Shown here piece after piece: positions 25,631 to 34,301 of a stretch of 64,000 nucleotides of DNA. Made by a program: the position numbers and the translations under genes. This stretch comes from Polyangiaceae bacterium. GTDB lineage: Bacteria > Myxococcota_A > Polyangia > Polyangiales > Polyangiaceae. The first letter of the stretch is position 1. Every line of letters starts with the position of its first letter. Under the pieces are notes generated by a model. It saw only the letters and a program-made list of their open reading frames with translations. It was not told where the DNA came from and made no database searches. The stretch spans positions 496,001-560,000 of the forward strand of contig JADJRH010000001.1 of NCBI GenBank assembly GCA_016712345.1, in the 5' to 3' direction.

Positions 25631-27157
25631 TCACGCAATGGTTAATCGGCGACGCCTGAGGTAAATAACCAACGCAAGCGCGGCCAATGAGAGTGACGTT
25701 TTCGTATTGGAAACGGGCGCGCTCCGACAACCGCAACCACCTGGATTTTCATTGCTGGAGCCGCCGCCGGAGCCCGCGTTGCCGCTTGTTCCACCGGTTC
25801 CGCCCATTGCAGTGCCTCCCGAGCCCGCAACGGCGGATCCACCCGTACCACCTTGCCCCCCCTGCGACGTGCCGCCCGCGCCGCCTGCGTTGTCGGCAAT
25901 ACAAACGCCCGCAATACATAACCCTACGGAGCACGGTGTTCCGTCGGCTGCGTTTTGCGTTTCGCACATACCGCTTTCGGTTTTGCAGCCGAGATCAATA
26001 ACACATTCTGCTGTTGGGCATTGAACGGCGGTGCCAATACATTCGCCCATTTCGCATTGATCATTTTCAGAGCACCCGTTTCCGTCGTCGCAAACGGTTC
26101 CGGTGAGAAGCGTACACGTGCCATTTTCAGGAGCGCCCGCGTTTAATAAACAAGTATCACATTCGCCGGCATTGCATGCAGAATCGCAGCACACGCTGTC
26201 CGCGCAAAAGCCGCTCCCGCAATCGACGCCGTCGGTGCAGGGAGCACCGAGAGGCAATGCAAATCCCTTTACAACAAGCATGCGCGAGCCGCCGCCGAAC
26301 GTTGAAAAGAGGTAATCACCCGTAACGGGGTCTGTCACAGCACCCTCGGCGCCGGTGAGGCCGGTCATAAACGTTTTTCGAGTGGCAATGATGGGATCGC
26401 CGTTCGCATCGGTTTCATAAGTGCCAACAGAACCCGCCGAATATTCACTGACAACAATGCTCCCGTCGGGAAAGAGCGGTGACCCTTTGGGGACGTACAA
26501 AAATCCTTCGGGCCCACCTGTTAATGTGGCGGTGAGGGTGGCCGACGTAATGTCAAACGTTCCGGTGTTATCGGCCGCGAGGCCAACGTCATAAAACTGG
26601 CCACCCGCCCACGATACCATTTTGAGCTTGCCCTCATTGGCCATGCCCTTTGGAACGAAGTTTAGCCCGCCGGGTGAAGCCACGATATTGAGGGGACCGA
26701 GCATAACAATCTTATCGGTGGCGCCGCTCCCCAGCTTTGTTTGCCCCAATTCATTCACGGGCCAGCGCGCGAGAAAAAGCACACCCGACGGGCCGTAGGC
26801 AACACCGCCGTCGTTGTAGGCGCCTTGAATAACGGGTGTTGCCATGCCTGAAAAGCCGGTAATGTGATTACCTTGGCCGCGCACCACCGTAATTGAATAG
26901 ATCATTCCGGCGGCTGTATTGGCAGCCCCGCCGATATAGATGGTTGTGGGATCGTGGTATTTAAAGGTGAGCCCGCCGTATTGAGAAGGCAGTCCGGGCA
27001 CACTTCCGAGATCGGTATACGTGTAGTTTCCAGAATAAAAAGGGTCGATCGTTTGGGCATTTGAAACGGTAGAAAGCCCGCCGATTGCAGCAAAAGTAAT
27101 AAGGGTCGCCGCTCGCGCGACGACGGCGCGGTTTGTTTTGCCAATAACAAGTGCCAT
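25631..27157 (-). CDS. Exported Cys-rich protein with MYXO-CTERM-like sorting tail
   Basis: A 508-residue surface protein. An N-terminal signal (LITFAAIGGLSTVSNAQ) is followed by about 290 residues of beta-propeller-like sequence (YNDGGVAYGPSGVLFLARWP, EGAVTDPVTGDYLFSTFGGG). A Cys-rich block comes next (CTDGVDCGSGFCADSVCC and CDDGNGCSENDQCEMGEC), then a Gly-rich linker. The C-terminus is a MYXO-CTERM-type signal: CGCR, then a hydrophobic segment (LSLAALALVIYL), then RRRR. Such tails are processed by a myxosortase in Myxococcota, so cell-surface anchoring is expected. Substrate or partner unknown. Confidence 0.85.
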   Translation of the reverse strand: MALVIGKTNRAVVARAATLITFAAIGGLSTVSNAQTIDPFYSGNYTYTDLGSVPGLPSQYGGLTFKYHDPTTIYIGGAANTAAGMIYSITVVRGQGNHITGFSGMATPVIQGAYNDGGVAYGPSGVLFLARWPVNELGQTKLGSGATDKIVMLGPLNIVASPGGLNFVPKGMANEGKLKMVSWAGGQFYDVGLAADNTGTFDITSATLTATLTGGPEGFLYVPKGSPLFPDGSIVVSEYSAGSVGTYETDANGDPIIATRKTFMTGLTGAEGAVTDPVTGDYLFSTFGGGSRMLVVKGFALPLGAPCTDGVDCGSGFCADSVCCDSACNAGECDTCLLNAGAPENGTCTLLTGTVCDDGNGCSENDQCEMGECIGTAVQCPTAECVIDLGCKTESGMCETQNAADGTPCSVGLCIAGVCIADNAGGAGGTSQGGQGGTGGSAVAGSGGTAMGGTGGTSGNAGSGGGSSNENPGGCGCRSAPVSNTKTSLSLAALALVIYLRRRRLTIA

Positions 27158-27233
27158 TCAATCAGGAGACGCCGAGGCTCAAACGAGGTCAAGGGCAACT
27201 TGCGCGGCAAGCGGCGGCTTCGTTTTTGGAGGG

Positions 27234-28223
27234 CTACGGAACCTCAACCACTTCAAAAACGCGGCGCACAATGCGCTCCGCGGTGACTTCCTCCGCTTCG
27301 GCTTCGTATGTGAGAACCACGCGGTGACGCAATACATCGGGCCCCACCGCTTTGACATCTTCGGGGGTAACATAACCGCGGTGGCGCAAAAACGCATGCG
27401 CACGCGCGGCCAATGCCAATGCAATTGAAGCGCGTGGGCTTGCGCCATATTCAATGAGATTGCTCAGTTCTTTGAGGCCCTTTTGAGCACCGGGCTCGCG
27501 CGTGGCAAACACAACTTCCACAATGTAGTCCTTCACGCGGTCATCCATATAAACGTCTTTCACAACCTGACGCGCGCGGACAAGCTGTTCAACGTCAATG
27601 ACTCGGGCCACTTTGCCATCGGAGCTGCCGGTCATGCGGTCCACAATTTGGCGCTCTTCGACGCGGGTTGGGTAACCCACTTTGACCATAAGCATAAAGC
27701 GGTCAACCTGAGCCTCGGGAAGCCGGTATGTGCCTTCCTGCTCAATGGGATTTTGAGTGGCCATGACAACAAATGGATCGGGCAATTTGTAGGATTGATC
27801 GCCGATTGTGACTTGGCGCTCCTGCATTGCTTCAAGCAATGCGCTTTGCACTTTTGCCGGCGCGCGATTGATTTCATCTGCCAATACGAGGTTGGCAAAG
27901 ATGGGGCCGAGCTTTGAAGTGAACTCTCCCTTTTGGTGATTGTAGATCACGGTGCCGATGAGATCGGCGGGGAGCAGGTCGGGCGTGAATTGAACGCGGG
28001 CGAACTTGGCACTCAAGGTGTCGCAAAGCGTGCGGACGCTGAGTGTTTTTGCGAGGCCTGGAACCCCTTCGAGGAGCACGTGACCGCCCGTGAGAAGGCC
28101 AATCAAGATGCGCTCGATCATGTAGGTCTGGCCAACAATGACTTTTCCGACTTCGGCAGTGAGCGCGTCGATAAAGGCGCTCTCCTGGCGGACCATTTCG
28201 TTGAGGGCGCGTACGTCGTGCAT
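27234..28223 (-). CDS. MoxR-family AAA ATPase
   Basis: A complete 329-residue MoxR ATPase, normal length. Walker A GVPGLAKT is at residues 53-60, the PDLLPADLIGT motif near 81-91, Walker B LVLADEINRAP near 112-122, sensor 1 VMATQNPIEQEGTYRLPEAQ and arginine-finger region DRFML follow. MoxR ATPases act as chaperones for VWA-domain proteins. The most likely clients here are BatA and BatB, encoded 14-16 kb away on the same strand; usually the genes are adjacent. It ends 76 bases before the MYXO-CTERM protein gene and is divergent from the gene at 28292. Confidence 0.95.
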   Translation of the reverse strand: MHDVRALNEMVRQESAFIDALTAEVGKVIVGQTYMIERILIGLLTGGHVLLEGVPGLAKTLSVRTLCDTLSAKFARVQFTPDLLPADLIGTVIYNHQKGEFTSKLGPIFANLVLADEINRAPAKVQSALLEAMQERQVTIGDQSYKLPDPFVVMATQNPIEQEGTYRLPEAQVDRFMLMVKVGYPTRVEERQIVDRMTGSSDGKVARVIDVEQLVRARQVVKDVYMDDRVKDYIVEVVFATREPGAQKGLKELSNLIEYGASPRASIALALAARAHAFLRHRGYVTPEDVKAVGPDVLRHRVVLTYEAEAEEVTAERIVRRVFEVVEVP

Positions 28224-28291
28224 GGCGGCGCGTTCTTAGCATTCTTTGCGACGCCGTTGCGACGCGGAGCGGTTTGCCCTAACCCGGCCCC

Positions 28292-28954
28292 ATGCCTATG
28301 CCGACCGAGACGGCCTTAAAAGGCCGGGCGCGCGCGCTTCTCGAAGCCATGACAGAACGCGCTCGCTGGATGTACGCAGTGCCTCGCGATCACGACGAAG
28401 CCGCAACGGCACAGGCCATCTTGGAGAACGCGGGACTTCGCGTGGAAGAGCGCGACGAAAAGGCGCACGTTCTACGGCTGTCGCTTGAAGGCAAAAACGC
28501 GTCGTTCGTCCTTTTCGATTCGCCGGACCTGGAGGTGCTGCTTGTGGAAGGCACCGGTTCGGACGCTCCCGAATACCTCGCGCGTGTGCTTGAAAAGACG
28601 GGGTTTTATGCGCAGTCACAGCTGCTCAAAACCGCGCTCAATATTCGCGACGAAGAAGCGACGAAGGCTCTCAAGACGCTCGCGCACATGGTTGTCGCTT
28701 GGGATGAAGATTGGAGCGACCTGTTTTTGCTGCACCTGGCGTCGCCCGATCCGATCGTGCGGCACGAAGCCGTGATGGCGCTGACAATCGCAACCATGGT
28801 GGCGCGGGATCCCGGGCCCGCGCCGGCGCTTCTTGAGGAAGCGAAAAAGCGTGAGAACTTCCCTAAGTTAAGGGACACAATTCACGAAGCGCTGCAACTC
28901 GTGAGCGGCATGGCGGGCGATCCGGTGGCTGTGAACGCGGAGCCGGCGTCGTAA
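28292..28954 (+). CDS. Hypothetical cytosolic protein with helical C-terminal half
   Basis: A 220-residue soluble protein, not recognised. The first ~100 residues mix strands and helices (LRLSLEGKNASFVLFDSPDLEVLLVEG). The rest is helical and somewhat HEAT-like, with TLAHMVVAWDEDWSDLFLLHLASPDP followed by VRHEAVMALTIATMV. It has no signal sequence, membrane helix or Cys motif. The start could also be the ATG two codons later. It is divergent from moxR with 68 bases between starts. Its base composition marks the switch from CATTG-rich genes to its left to genes without that bias. Confidence 0.65.
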   Translation: MPMPTETALKGRARALLEAMTERARWMYAVPRDHDEAATAQAILENAGLRVEERDEKAHVLRLSLEGKNASFVLFDSPDLEVLLVEGTGSDAPEYLARVLEKTGFYAQSQLLKTALNIRDEEATKALKTLAHMVVAWDEDWSDLFLLHLASPDPIVRHEAVMALTIATMVARDPGPAPALLEEAKKRENFPKLRDTIHEALQLVSGMAGDPVAVNAEPAS

Positions 28955-28960
28955 ACGATT

Positions 28961-29016
28961 GCGTACACATAATATTGCGTACGCATAAAACTGTGTACAC
29001 ATAAAACTGTGTACAC
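28961..29016. repeat. Array of four GTGTACAC-type palindromes with exact 16-bp period
   Basis: Octamers GCGTACAC (28961), GCGTACGC (28977), GTGTACAC (28993) and GTGTACAC (29009) are spaced exactly 16 bases apart and followed by AT-rich fillers (ATAATATT, ATAAAACT, ATAAAACT). The array fills nearly all of the 70 bases between two convergent genes (ends at 28954 and 29025). Candidate multimeric protein-binding site or simple tandem duplication; no terminator hairpin with U run is present. Confidence 0.85.
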
Positions 29017-29024
29017 AATTTGTC

Positions 29025-29783
29025 TTACCGGTCGAAATCGTCGCCCTTTGGCTTTGTAGGCGTTGTCCCGCCGGGCTTCGTTCCGCCCGGTTTTGTGGCA
29101 CCGGGCTTTTTCGCGACGACGCTGGAGCCCGCGCCGGTTTCCAGAGCGGTGGTGAGGTCGAGCGCGAGGCGCGCCGCGATGCCGCCGTTTTTCTCCACCT
29201 CGGCGCGCGCGGCGGACAGCACTGTCTGAGCGCCCGAGATTTCACGCACCACTTCTTCACGCTTGCCGGCGTCCGGGAAAGCGCTCTTTGCCTTGTCCAA
29301 CAGTTCGCGTGCGCGGCGCTCCATGTCGCCGATGCGCACAAGAACTTCGGAGGCACGCCGAGCGACTGCCACAGCGTTTTTGGCGCTCTGCTCCGCGGCA
29401 CCGAGGAGTTTTTCACTGGGCGCTTCAAGCTTGGATGTGCTCGACAACTTTGTTTCGGGCACGAGATCGAGGTGGAGAAGATTGCCCGCCATTTGAAGCT
29501 TTTTGGCTTCGGCGCGCACGACCTCGGGCGGAGGTGTTGCCTTGTTGGCTTCGCCCACAGCACCTTCGAGAGGCTTTGATGCGTCCGTCGCCTCGGCGCT
29601 CGTTTTTGAGGCTTCCGCATTCACTTCAGCCACTTCACGGAAAAACGTGTCGAACGCTTCTGCACCGGTGGATACGGTTTCACCTTTTTCGATGCGCGTT
29701 CGAGCCGGAGCGCCGCCGCATGCGGGCAACGCAAGTGAAACTGCAAACAGCGCCGTTGCGATTGAGCGTGTTACGAGCCGCAT
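29025..29783 (-). CDS. Coiled-coil lipoprotein, hypothetical
   Basis: A 252-residue predicted lipoprotein: MRLVTRSIATALFAVSLALP precedes the lipobox Cys (LPAC). The mature protein is mostly long charged helices rich in Ala, Glu and Lys (AEASKTSAEATDASKPL; VAVARRASEVLVRIGDMERR), suggesting a coiled coil. A short Gly/Pro/Thr/Lys repeat tail near the C-terminus reads KPGGTKPGGTTPTKP. It overlaps the end of the upstream GYF-domain gene by 13 bases, so the two are probably one operon. No family recognised. Confidence 0.7.
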   Translation of the reverse strand: MRLVTRSIATALFAVSLALPACGGAPARTRIEKGETVSTGAEAFDTFFREVAEVNAEASKTSAEATDASKPLEGAVGEANKATPPPEVVRAEAKKLQMAGNLLHLDLVPETKLSSTSKLEAPSEKLLGAAEQSAKNAVAVARRASEVLVRIGDMERRARELLDKAKSAFPDAGKREEVVREISGAQTVLSAARAEVEKNGGIAARLALDLTTALETGAGSSVVAKKPGATKPGGTKPGGTTPTKPKGDDFDR

Positions 29784-32596
29784 TGCAGCACCGCCCCCCA
29801 GAGTTCATAGCTGCCGGTGGCGCCTTTTGAAAGAAACATGGTGGTGACGTATCCGCCGGCGACACCGACAACGGCTTGGCCGAAATTTCCAGCGGGCGGG
29901 CTCACCGCGATCGGATCTCCGAGCGGCTTGAAGTCGGAAGCAAACGTTTGCGCGCGAACTGCGTACGCACCGCTTTTGCCCTCGGTCCACACGATCACCC
30001 AACGCCCATCGGGAATGCCCGCGATGTCGGGCGCAAAGGCGTCGCCGCCCGGACCACCTTTGGGAAGTGGAATCACCACCGTTTCACGCGGCATGCCGCC
30101 GAGAGGTGCGCGACCGACTCGAATTTCCCACGCTCCGTCGGCGGTGGCTTTGTCTGCGAAGATCACCCCTATTTCGCGGCCGTTTGTACCGAGGGAAGGT
30201 TTTCCGATGTTGCCGCCGGAGCCGGTGACAACGCCGAGATCGCCGCGCGGTTTGCGATCATCGCCGAAGAAGCCGCCCAAGATGTTTCCCCCTCGACGAA
30301 AAACAACGGCGTATTGATCGGGCGGCAGAGCCAGGACGCGCGCGGCATCAAGGCCTTTGTCGTCGTCGACCGGAGGCACGTTCCACAACGACGCAGGCGA
30401 CGCGTCGGGTGAGTCGGCGATTGAAACAGATGCCGAAGGTGTTCCGCGCGCGGCAATACCGAGCACTTTTGGTGCGGCGTTTGGTGTGTACACAAACGGA
30501 GCAAGCGGCCCGGCTGCGCCTTTCGTTGTGTACACAAGCTTGCCACCATCGCGCGGTGCGAAAACGCGTGCGATGTCGGCCTCGGATTTGTCGACGGACT
30601 TGTCTTCAAAAGAGCCAGTTGAAAAATCAACGGAAACCAAGCCTGTTTCACGCGTGTCGCGGGCGTAGGCAACCACCACACCGTTTGGCGCCGGGGCGAC
30701 GTCGGCGGGTACACTTTGGAGTACACCGGGGGCCCAGCGAACAGGCTGTTTGGCCATCCAACAAGGTTTGGGCGGCGACGGAACGGCCGCGCGGGCGAGC
30801 TGCGGAACCGCTCCGAGAACGGCGCGCACCTGAGTGTTGGACGGTTGTGTACCCACGGAGCAGCGGCCTACAAAGAAGGCCGATACCGCCATGGCGATGA
30901 GCATGGCTCCAGCGCCGAAAAGAGACGAGAGCGGTACTACAACGGGATCGCCGGCTTTGCCGGGCGGCGGAATTGACTGGATCGGGCGCTCAGATGCGTC
31001 GGGATCGGCGTTGGGCGAATGTGTACGCTTCGGGTTGACGAGCGGCATGACGCCGGTTGCGCGCAACTCTCCCTGCGGCGCGTCGGGTGCGGCGGCACCT
31101 TTAAACTCGGGCACCCCCGGAGAGCCCAATGCCATGGGCGGCGGCGGAGCGCTGTATGGAGGCGGCGGCGCACTGTACCCACCGGGCGAATGGCCGGGCG
31201 GAGGATGCGAGGGCAAAGGTACACGTGCCTGCACGTGCGCGTGCGCCGGGGGTGGTTGAGATGCGGGCCGTGCGCCTTCGTTGTGAGGCCTGCCATGCAG
31301 CTCACCATCGACACGCGGACTCATTGCGGGCGCAACGCCCATAGGCGCGGGAACCGGCGGATAACTCGCGAGCGCCGACGCGGGCATGGGAGCCACCTTG
31401 ACCGATCCCGAGGCGCCCATAGGTGTACGCTCCGCAAACGGAGGTGCACCCTCGGTGTACGAAGGCAACGCCGCACGATCCACCGTGGGTTCGGTGGCGT
31501 ACGAACCGCCGAGGGGCAACACCCCCGTTGAATCGGTGGAGGTGTTCTCAACAATTGCAAAGCCGGACTTGGGAAATTCGCCGATGCGCGGTGCGGCCGG
31601 AATTTTAGGGTTTTCAACGTCACCGCCGGCTCCACGTGTACCCATGAACGCGGTGGACCTTGCAGGATCCGGCGTTCGATTTGCGGGGGGAGGCGAAGTG
31701 TTCGGCGGACGCGGAACAACGGCCGGTGGAACGCTCGGATTTTTGCGCACCGGCAGGGGATGAGGAGGCGGCGCCGATGCGGGTCGCGATTGAGCAATGC
31801 TTTTGGTTTCACGTCGGCCGACAGGCTCGTTTGGAAGCACCGCCGTTCGCGTGACAGGGCGACGCGTGGCGAGGGAGGAGGCAACGCGGCTCGGCTCTTT
31901 GGGCGCTTCTTTCGGCTCTTCTTTTGGGGCGGCCGGCGGCGCATTTTCGCTCGGGCTTTTTAGTTTGAAAGCTTCGTGAGCATCGGCAACGAGAGTGACA
32001 TCTTCGTCGGCCTTTGCCTTTGTCGGTTTTCGCCATGCGGAGGCGCCTGCTTTTGAAGCCGTTGCGCTCTCCACTTTGGTGTTGTTTCGCCCCTGCGTTA
32101 CGGGCCGAGGCGCGGGCGCGGCGGAGATCTTGAGAGGCGCCGCAATGGGTGCTTGGCCGGCAGCGGGACGCGGCGCGCCGGAAGCGGACGCGTTTGCGGA
32201 CTGTCCACTCTGAAGAAGTTCGGTGGGCGTTGGCCGCCCCGTATCTGCGCGCGATCCAGCCTGAGGCGCGTTTTGCACAACTCGATCGGGCAGAACAAGC
32301 GGCGGCGGTTCAGGCGAGCGCGCAGCATTGGATGAACCGGAGGTTGCGCGGCCTGCCGTGTCATCGAGCGTGGGCGCCGCCATGGAAGCGTCGGTTGTGG
32401 ACGCATCGGACATAGCGTCCACGCCGTACAGCTCTGGAATGGTCGAAGCGGGAACCCAACGCTCCATGCCCTCGCGCCAAACGAGCGTCGACGGCGCAAG
32501 GACGCTGCTCAGCAGAGCGGATCTCAGCTCATCTGCGCGCACGACCCGCTGGACGCCTTGGTCGTCCGTCCACCGCCATTCGTCCGAAGCTGCCAA
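29771..32596 (-). CDS. Large GYF_2-domain membrane protein with Pro/Ala-rich linker
   Basis: A 941-residue protein. Residues 1-60 form a GYF_2-like domain (DEWRWTDDQGVQRVVR, LVWREGMERWVPASTI), a module often used to tether signalling proteins in Myxococcota. Residues about 60-540 are a low-complexity Pro/Ala/Ser linker. One membrane helix (LFGAGAMLIAMAVSAFFVG) lies near 560. The C-terminal 350 residues look beta-propeller-like, with repeating strands such as GVVVAYARDTRETGLVSVDF and GRWVIVWTEGKSGAYAVRAQ. The N-terminal half is therefore cytosolic and the C-terminal half exported. It is divergent from comF (95 bases) and followed by the coiled-coil lipoprotein. Confidence 0.75.
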   Translation of the reverse strand: MAASDEWRWTDDQGVQRVVRADELRSALLSSVLAPSTLVWREGMERWVPASTIPELYGVDAMSDASTTDASMAAPTLDDTAGRATSGSSNAARSPEPPPLVLPDRVVQNAPQAGSRADTGRPTPTELLQSGQSANASASGAPRPAAGQAPIAAPLKISAAPAPRPVTQGRNNTKVESATASKAGASAWRKPTKAKADEDVTLVADAHEAFKLKSPSENAPPAAPKEEPKEAPKEPSRVASSLATRRPVTRTAVLPNEPVGRRETKSIAQSRPASAPPPHPLPVRKNPSVPPAVVPRPPNTSPPPANRTPDPARSTAFMGTRGAGGDVENPKIPAAPRIGEFPKSGFAIVENTSTDSTGVLPLGGSYATEPTVDRAALPSYTEGAPPFAERTPMGASGSVKVAPMPASALASYPPVPAPMGVAPAMSPRVDGELHGRPHNEGARPASQPPPAHAHVQARVPLPSHPPPGHSPGGYSAPPPPYSAPPPPMALGSPGVPEFKGAAAPDAPQGELRATGVMPLVNPKRTHSPNADPDASERPIQSIPPPGKAGDPVVVPLSSLFGAGAMLIAMAVSAFFVGRCSVGTQPSNTQVRAVLGAVPQLARAAVPSPPKPCWMAKQPVRWAPGVLQSVPADVAPAPNGVVVAYARDTRETGLVSVDFSTGSFEDKSVDKSEADIARVFAPRDGGKLVYTTKGAAGPLAPFVYTPNAAPKVLGIAARGTPSASVSIADSPDASPASLWNVPPVDDDKGLDAARVLALPPDQYAVVFRRGGNILGGFFGDDRKPRGDLGVVTGSGGNIGKPSLGTNGREIGVIFADKATADGAWEIRVGRAPLGGMPRETVVIPLPKGGPGGDAFAPDIAGIPDGRWVIVWTEGKSGAYAVRAQTFASDFKPLGDPIAVSPPAGNFGQAVVGVAGGYVTTMFLSKGATGSYELWGAVLQCGS

Positions 32597-32691
32597 CGCG
32601 CGCGAGGATACAAAAGCTCCGAGCGAAATTGCACCGTTCGCTCAGAAAAGTTCACGTTGGTGCGCAACCTTCGAGCGTCTCCTGCCGATAA

Positions 32692-33525
32692 GTGGGCATG
32701 TGGCGATGGATCCAGACAATCGTGCGGGCAGTGCCCCTGCTCGCGTGTTCGGCACTTTCGGTCTTGAGATCGGTTCGCGTTTCGCTCGTGCTTTGGGTTC
32801 GCCACGAACATTTCGTTCGGCGCACCGCTCAGCTCGTTGTGGACACATTGGGCCGAGTTTCGGCACCGAGCGCCTGCGCGGCGTGCGATGCTCCGCGCCC
32901 ATACGAAACCGTATTCTGCACTAGCTGCTCGGGTTCCGAAAACACTTCCTCGATCGGCGCAAGATTGCTTCAATTAAAAGCATATCCACGTCTAAGCGTG
33001 GTTGCCGCAGGGCCGTATTCAAAGCAATTGGCAAACGCGGTACGTCGTTTCAAATACGGCGGTCGCACCGATCTCGCGCAGCCGCTCGGAAGACTTTTGG
33101 TGCGGGCCGTTGAGTACACATCTCTGGAGGCGGACCTTGTGATCCCCGTGCCTCTTCACCCTCGGCGTCTCGTGACGCGTGGGTACAACCAGGCCGCTCT
33201 ATTGGGCGCGTTTGTGGCGGATCTTACGCGTGCGCCGTTGCGAACGAACGTGCTCAAACGGTCTCGCGATACAGCTCATCAAGCATGGCTCGGCCGCGCT
33301 CAACGACTTGTGAATTTGCAAGACGCGTTTGAAATAAAACGCCCCGAGGCTGTGGCCGGGAGACGCGTCGTGCTGGTAGATGATGTGTGCACCACAGGCG
33401 CCACGCTCGCCGCATGCTGCAACGCGCTGATGAAAGCAGGCGCAATTGAAGTAACGGCGCTCGTCGTTGCGTACACTCCGAACATCCCACTTTCAGAACG
33501 AGAAAGTGCCGGATCCGAGGCGTGA
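32692..33525 (+). CDS. comF: ComF-family phosphoribosyltransferase-like protein
   Basis: A 277-residue ComF protein. After an unusual hydrophobic N-terminus, a four-Cys zinc motif (CAACDAPRPYETVFCTSC, residues about 62-79) leads to the phosphoribosyltransferase-like domain. Family signatures are FKYGGRTDLAQPLGRLL, VPLHPRRLVTRGYNQA and the PRPP loop VVLVDDVCTTGAT near residues 224-236. ComF is required for DNA uptake in naturally competent bacteria, though many non-competent species carry it. The first 50 residues are not part of the usual family, so a downstream start is possible. It is followed by a separate lipoprotein gene with its own ribosome site. Confidence 0.9.
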   Translation: MGMWRWIQTIVRAVPLLACSALSVLRSVRVSLVLWVRHEHFVRRTAQLVVDTLGRVSAPSACAACDAPRPYETVFCTSCSGSENTSSIGARLLQLKAYPRLSVVAAGPYSKQLANAVRRFKYGGRTDLAQPLGRLLVRAVEYTSLEADLVIPVPLHPRRLVTRGYNQAALLGAFVADLTRAPLRTNVLKRSRDTAHQAWLGRAQRLVNLQDAFEIKRPEAVAGRRVVLVDDVCTTGATLAACCNALMKAGAIEVTALVVAYTPNIPLSERESAGSEA

Positions 33526-33593
33526 TCATTGTGCGCCCGGCGCTCCGGTGCGGTGATAAAACCGTTCTGAGACGAGCAGCAAGGAGCAAAAAA

Positions 33594-34199
33594 ATGATCA
33601 AGATCACACGCGCGCGCTGGGGAACACTCGCACGTTTCGTTGCGGCTGCGCTGAGCGCATCGGCCCTCGTGGCATGCGGATCGGAGAAGGCGGATCCAAC
33701 CAAAGACAAGCCCGCGGCAAACCCACCTGCCGGTAACAACGCCCCCGCTCAAACAGTCGCAGCCACCAACGTTGCGCCGGTGAACTCCGCTTCTCCCACG
33801 CCGATGAATCCCACGCCTGCAAACACTCCCGCCGCTGCCGGACCCAACGGTCGAACTGCGGTTCCAACGCAGGACGAGTGGACCGCGGCAAAAGAAATCG
33901 GTGTGCGCGGATCTTCAAAGCTCAACTGCGAAACCAAAATGGTGCGCGAATGGTTGCGCGTATCTTGCCGAGGAAAAAACGACACCGGAGGCGAGCCGAC
34001 AAACGTGACAATCAAGCGCGGCGGAGGGCGCGGCGACACCTTCACGTTTGCGAGCAACAAGGTGGCAAGCCTCGTATGTCCGTATGTTCCGGGCACCGAT
34101 TTGGCGGCGGAGTTTTCGTGGACCGACAAGAAAAAAGAGCTTGTTGTGAGCTGGCCGTACGGCGCCCCCGAACCGCCCCTAAAGGGCGAATTTCGCTAG
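33594..34199 (+). CDS. Small lipoprotein, hypothetical
   Basis: A 201-residue predicted lipoprotein. The ATG at 33594 has AAGGAG seven bases upstream, and the N-terminus MIKITRARWGTLARF leads into a lipobox (ALVAC). A long Pro/Asn/Ala/Thr linker (about residues 30-85) precedes a small folded domain with two Cys (LNCETKMVREWLRVSCRG), then GGGRGDTFTFASN and a basic C-terminus. Similar Cys-pair domains behind Pro/Ala linkers are common in Polyangia lipoproteins, but no function is known. It is convergent with the EEP-family gene. Confidence 0.72.
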   Translation: MIKITRARWGTLARFVAAALSASALVACGSEKADPTKDKPAANPPAGNNAPAQTVAATNVAPVNSASPTPMNPTPANTPAAAGPNGRTAVPTQDEWTAAKEIGVRGSSKLNCETKMVREWLRVSCRGKNDTGGEPTNVTIKRGGGRGDTFTFASNKVASLVCPYVPGTDLAAEFSWTDKKKELVVSWPYGAPEPPLKGEFR

Positions 34200-34210
34200 A
34201 CCCAAAAGAA

Positions 34211-34265
34211 GCGGGCAAGGGTGTCCCATGCCTCGCGACAAGACCTGAACCCGTGCTTCGCAAAG
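34211..34265 (-). repeat. Diverged fragment of the dispersed repeat family
   Basis: Read on the minus strand, this stretch (CTTCGCTTTGCGAAGCACGG-like start through GGGACACCCTTGCCCG) aligns with the left part of the longer copies at 41.5 kb and 49.7 kb, sharing TTGCGAAGC-CGG, TCTTGTCG and GGGACACCCTTGCCCG. It lies between two convergent genes and is non-coding. Confidence 0.65.
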
Positions 34266-34301
34266 CGAGAGTGGCTGCTATCGCTTGATTTAGGTCTAGT
34301 C

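Noticed and set aside
28961..29016. CRISPR-like or terminator element
   Set aside because: Only eight conserved bases per 16-base unit, fillers nearly identical to each other, and no hairpin followed by a U run.
32692..33525. Competence locus with a DNA-uptake sequence
   Set aside because: ComF stands alone without other com or pil genes, and motif over-representation has not been counted; kept only as a possibility in the GTGTACAC finding.
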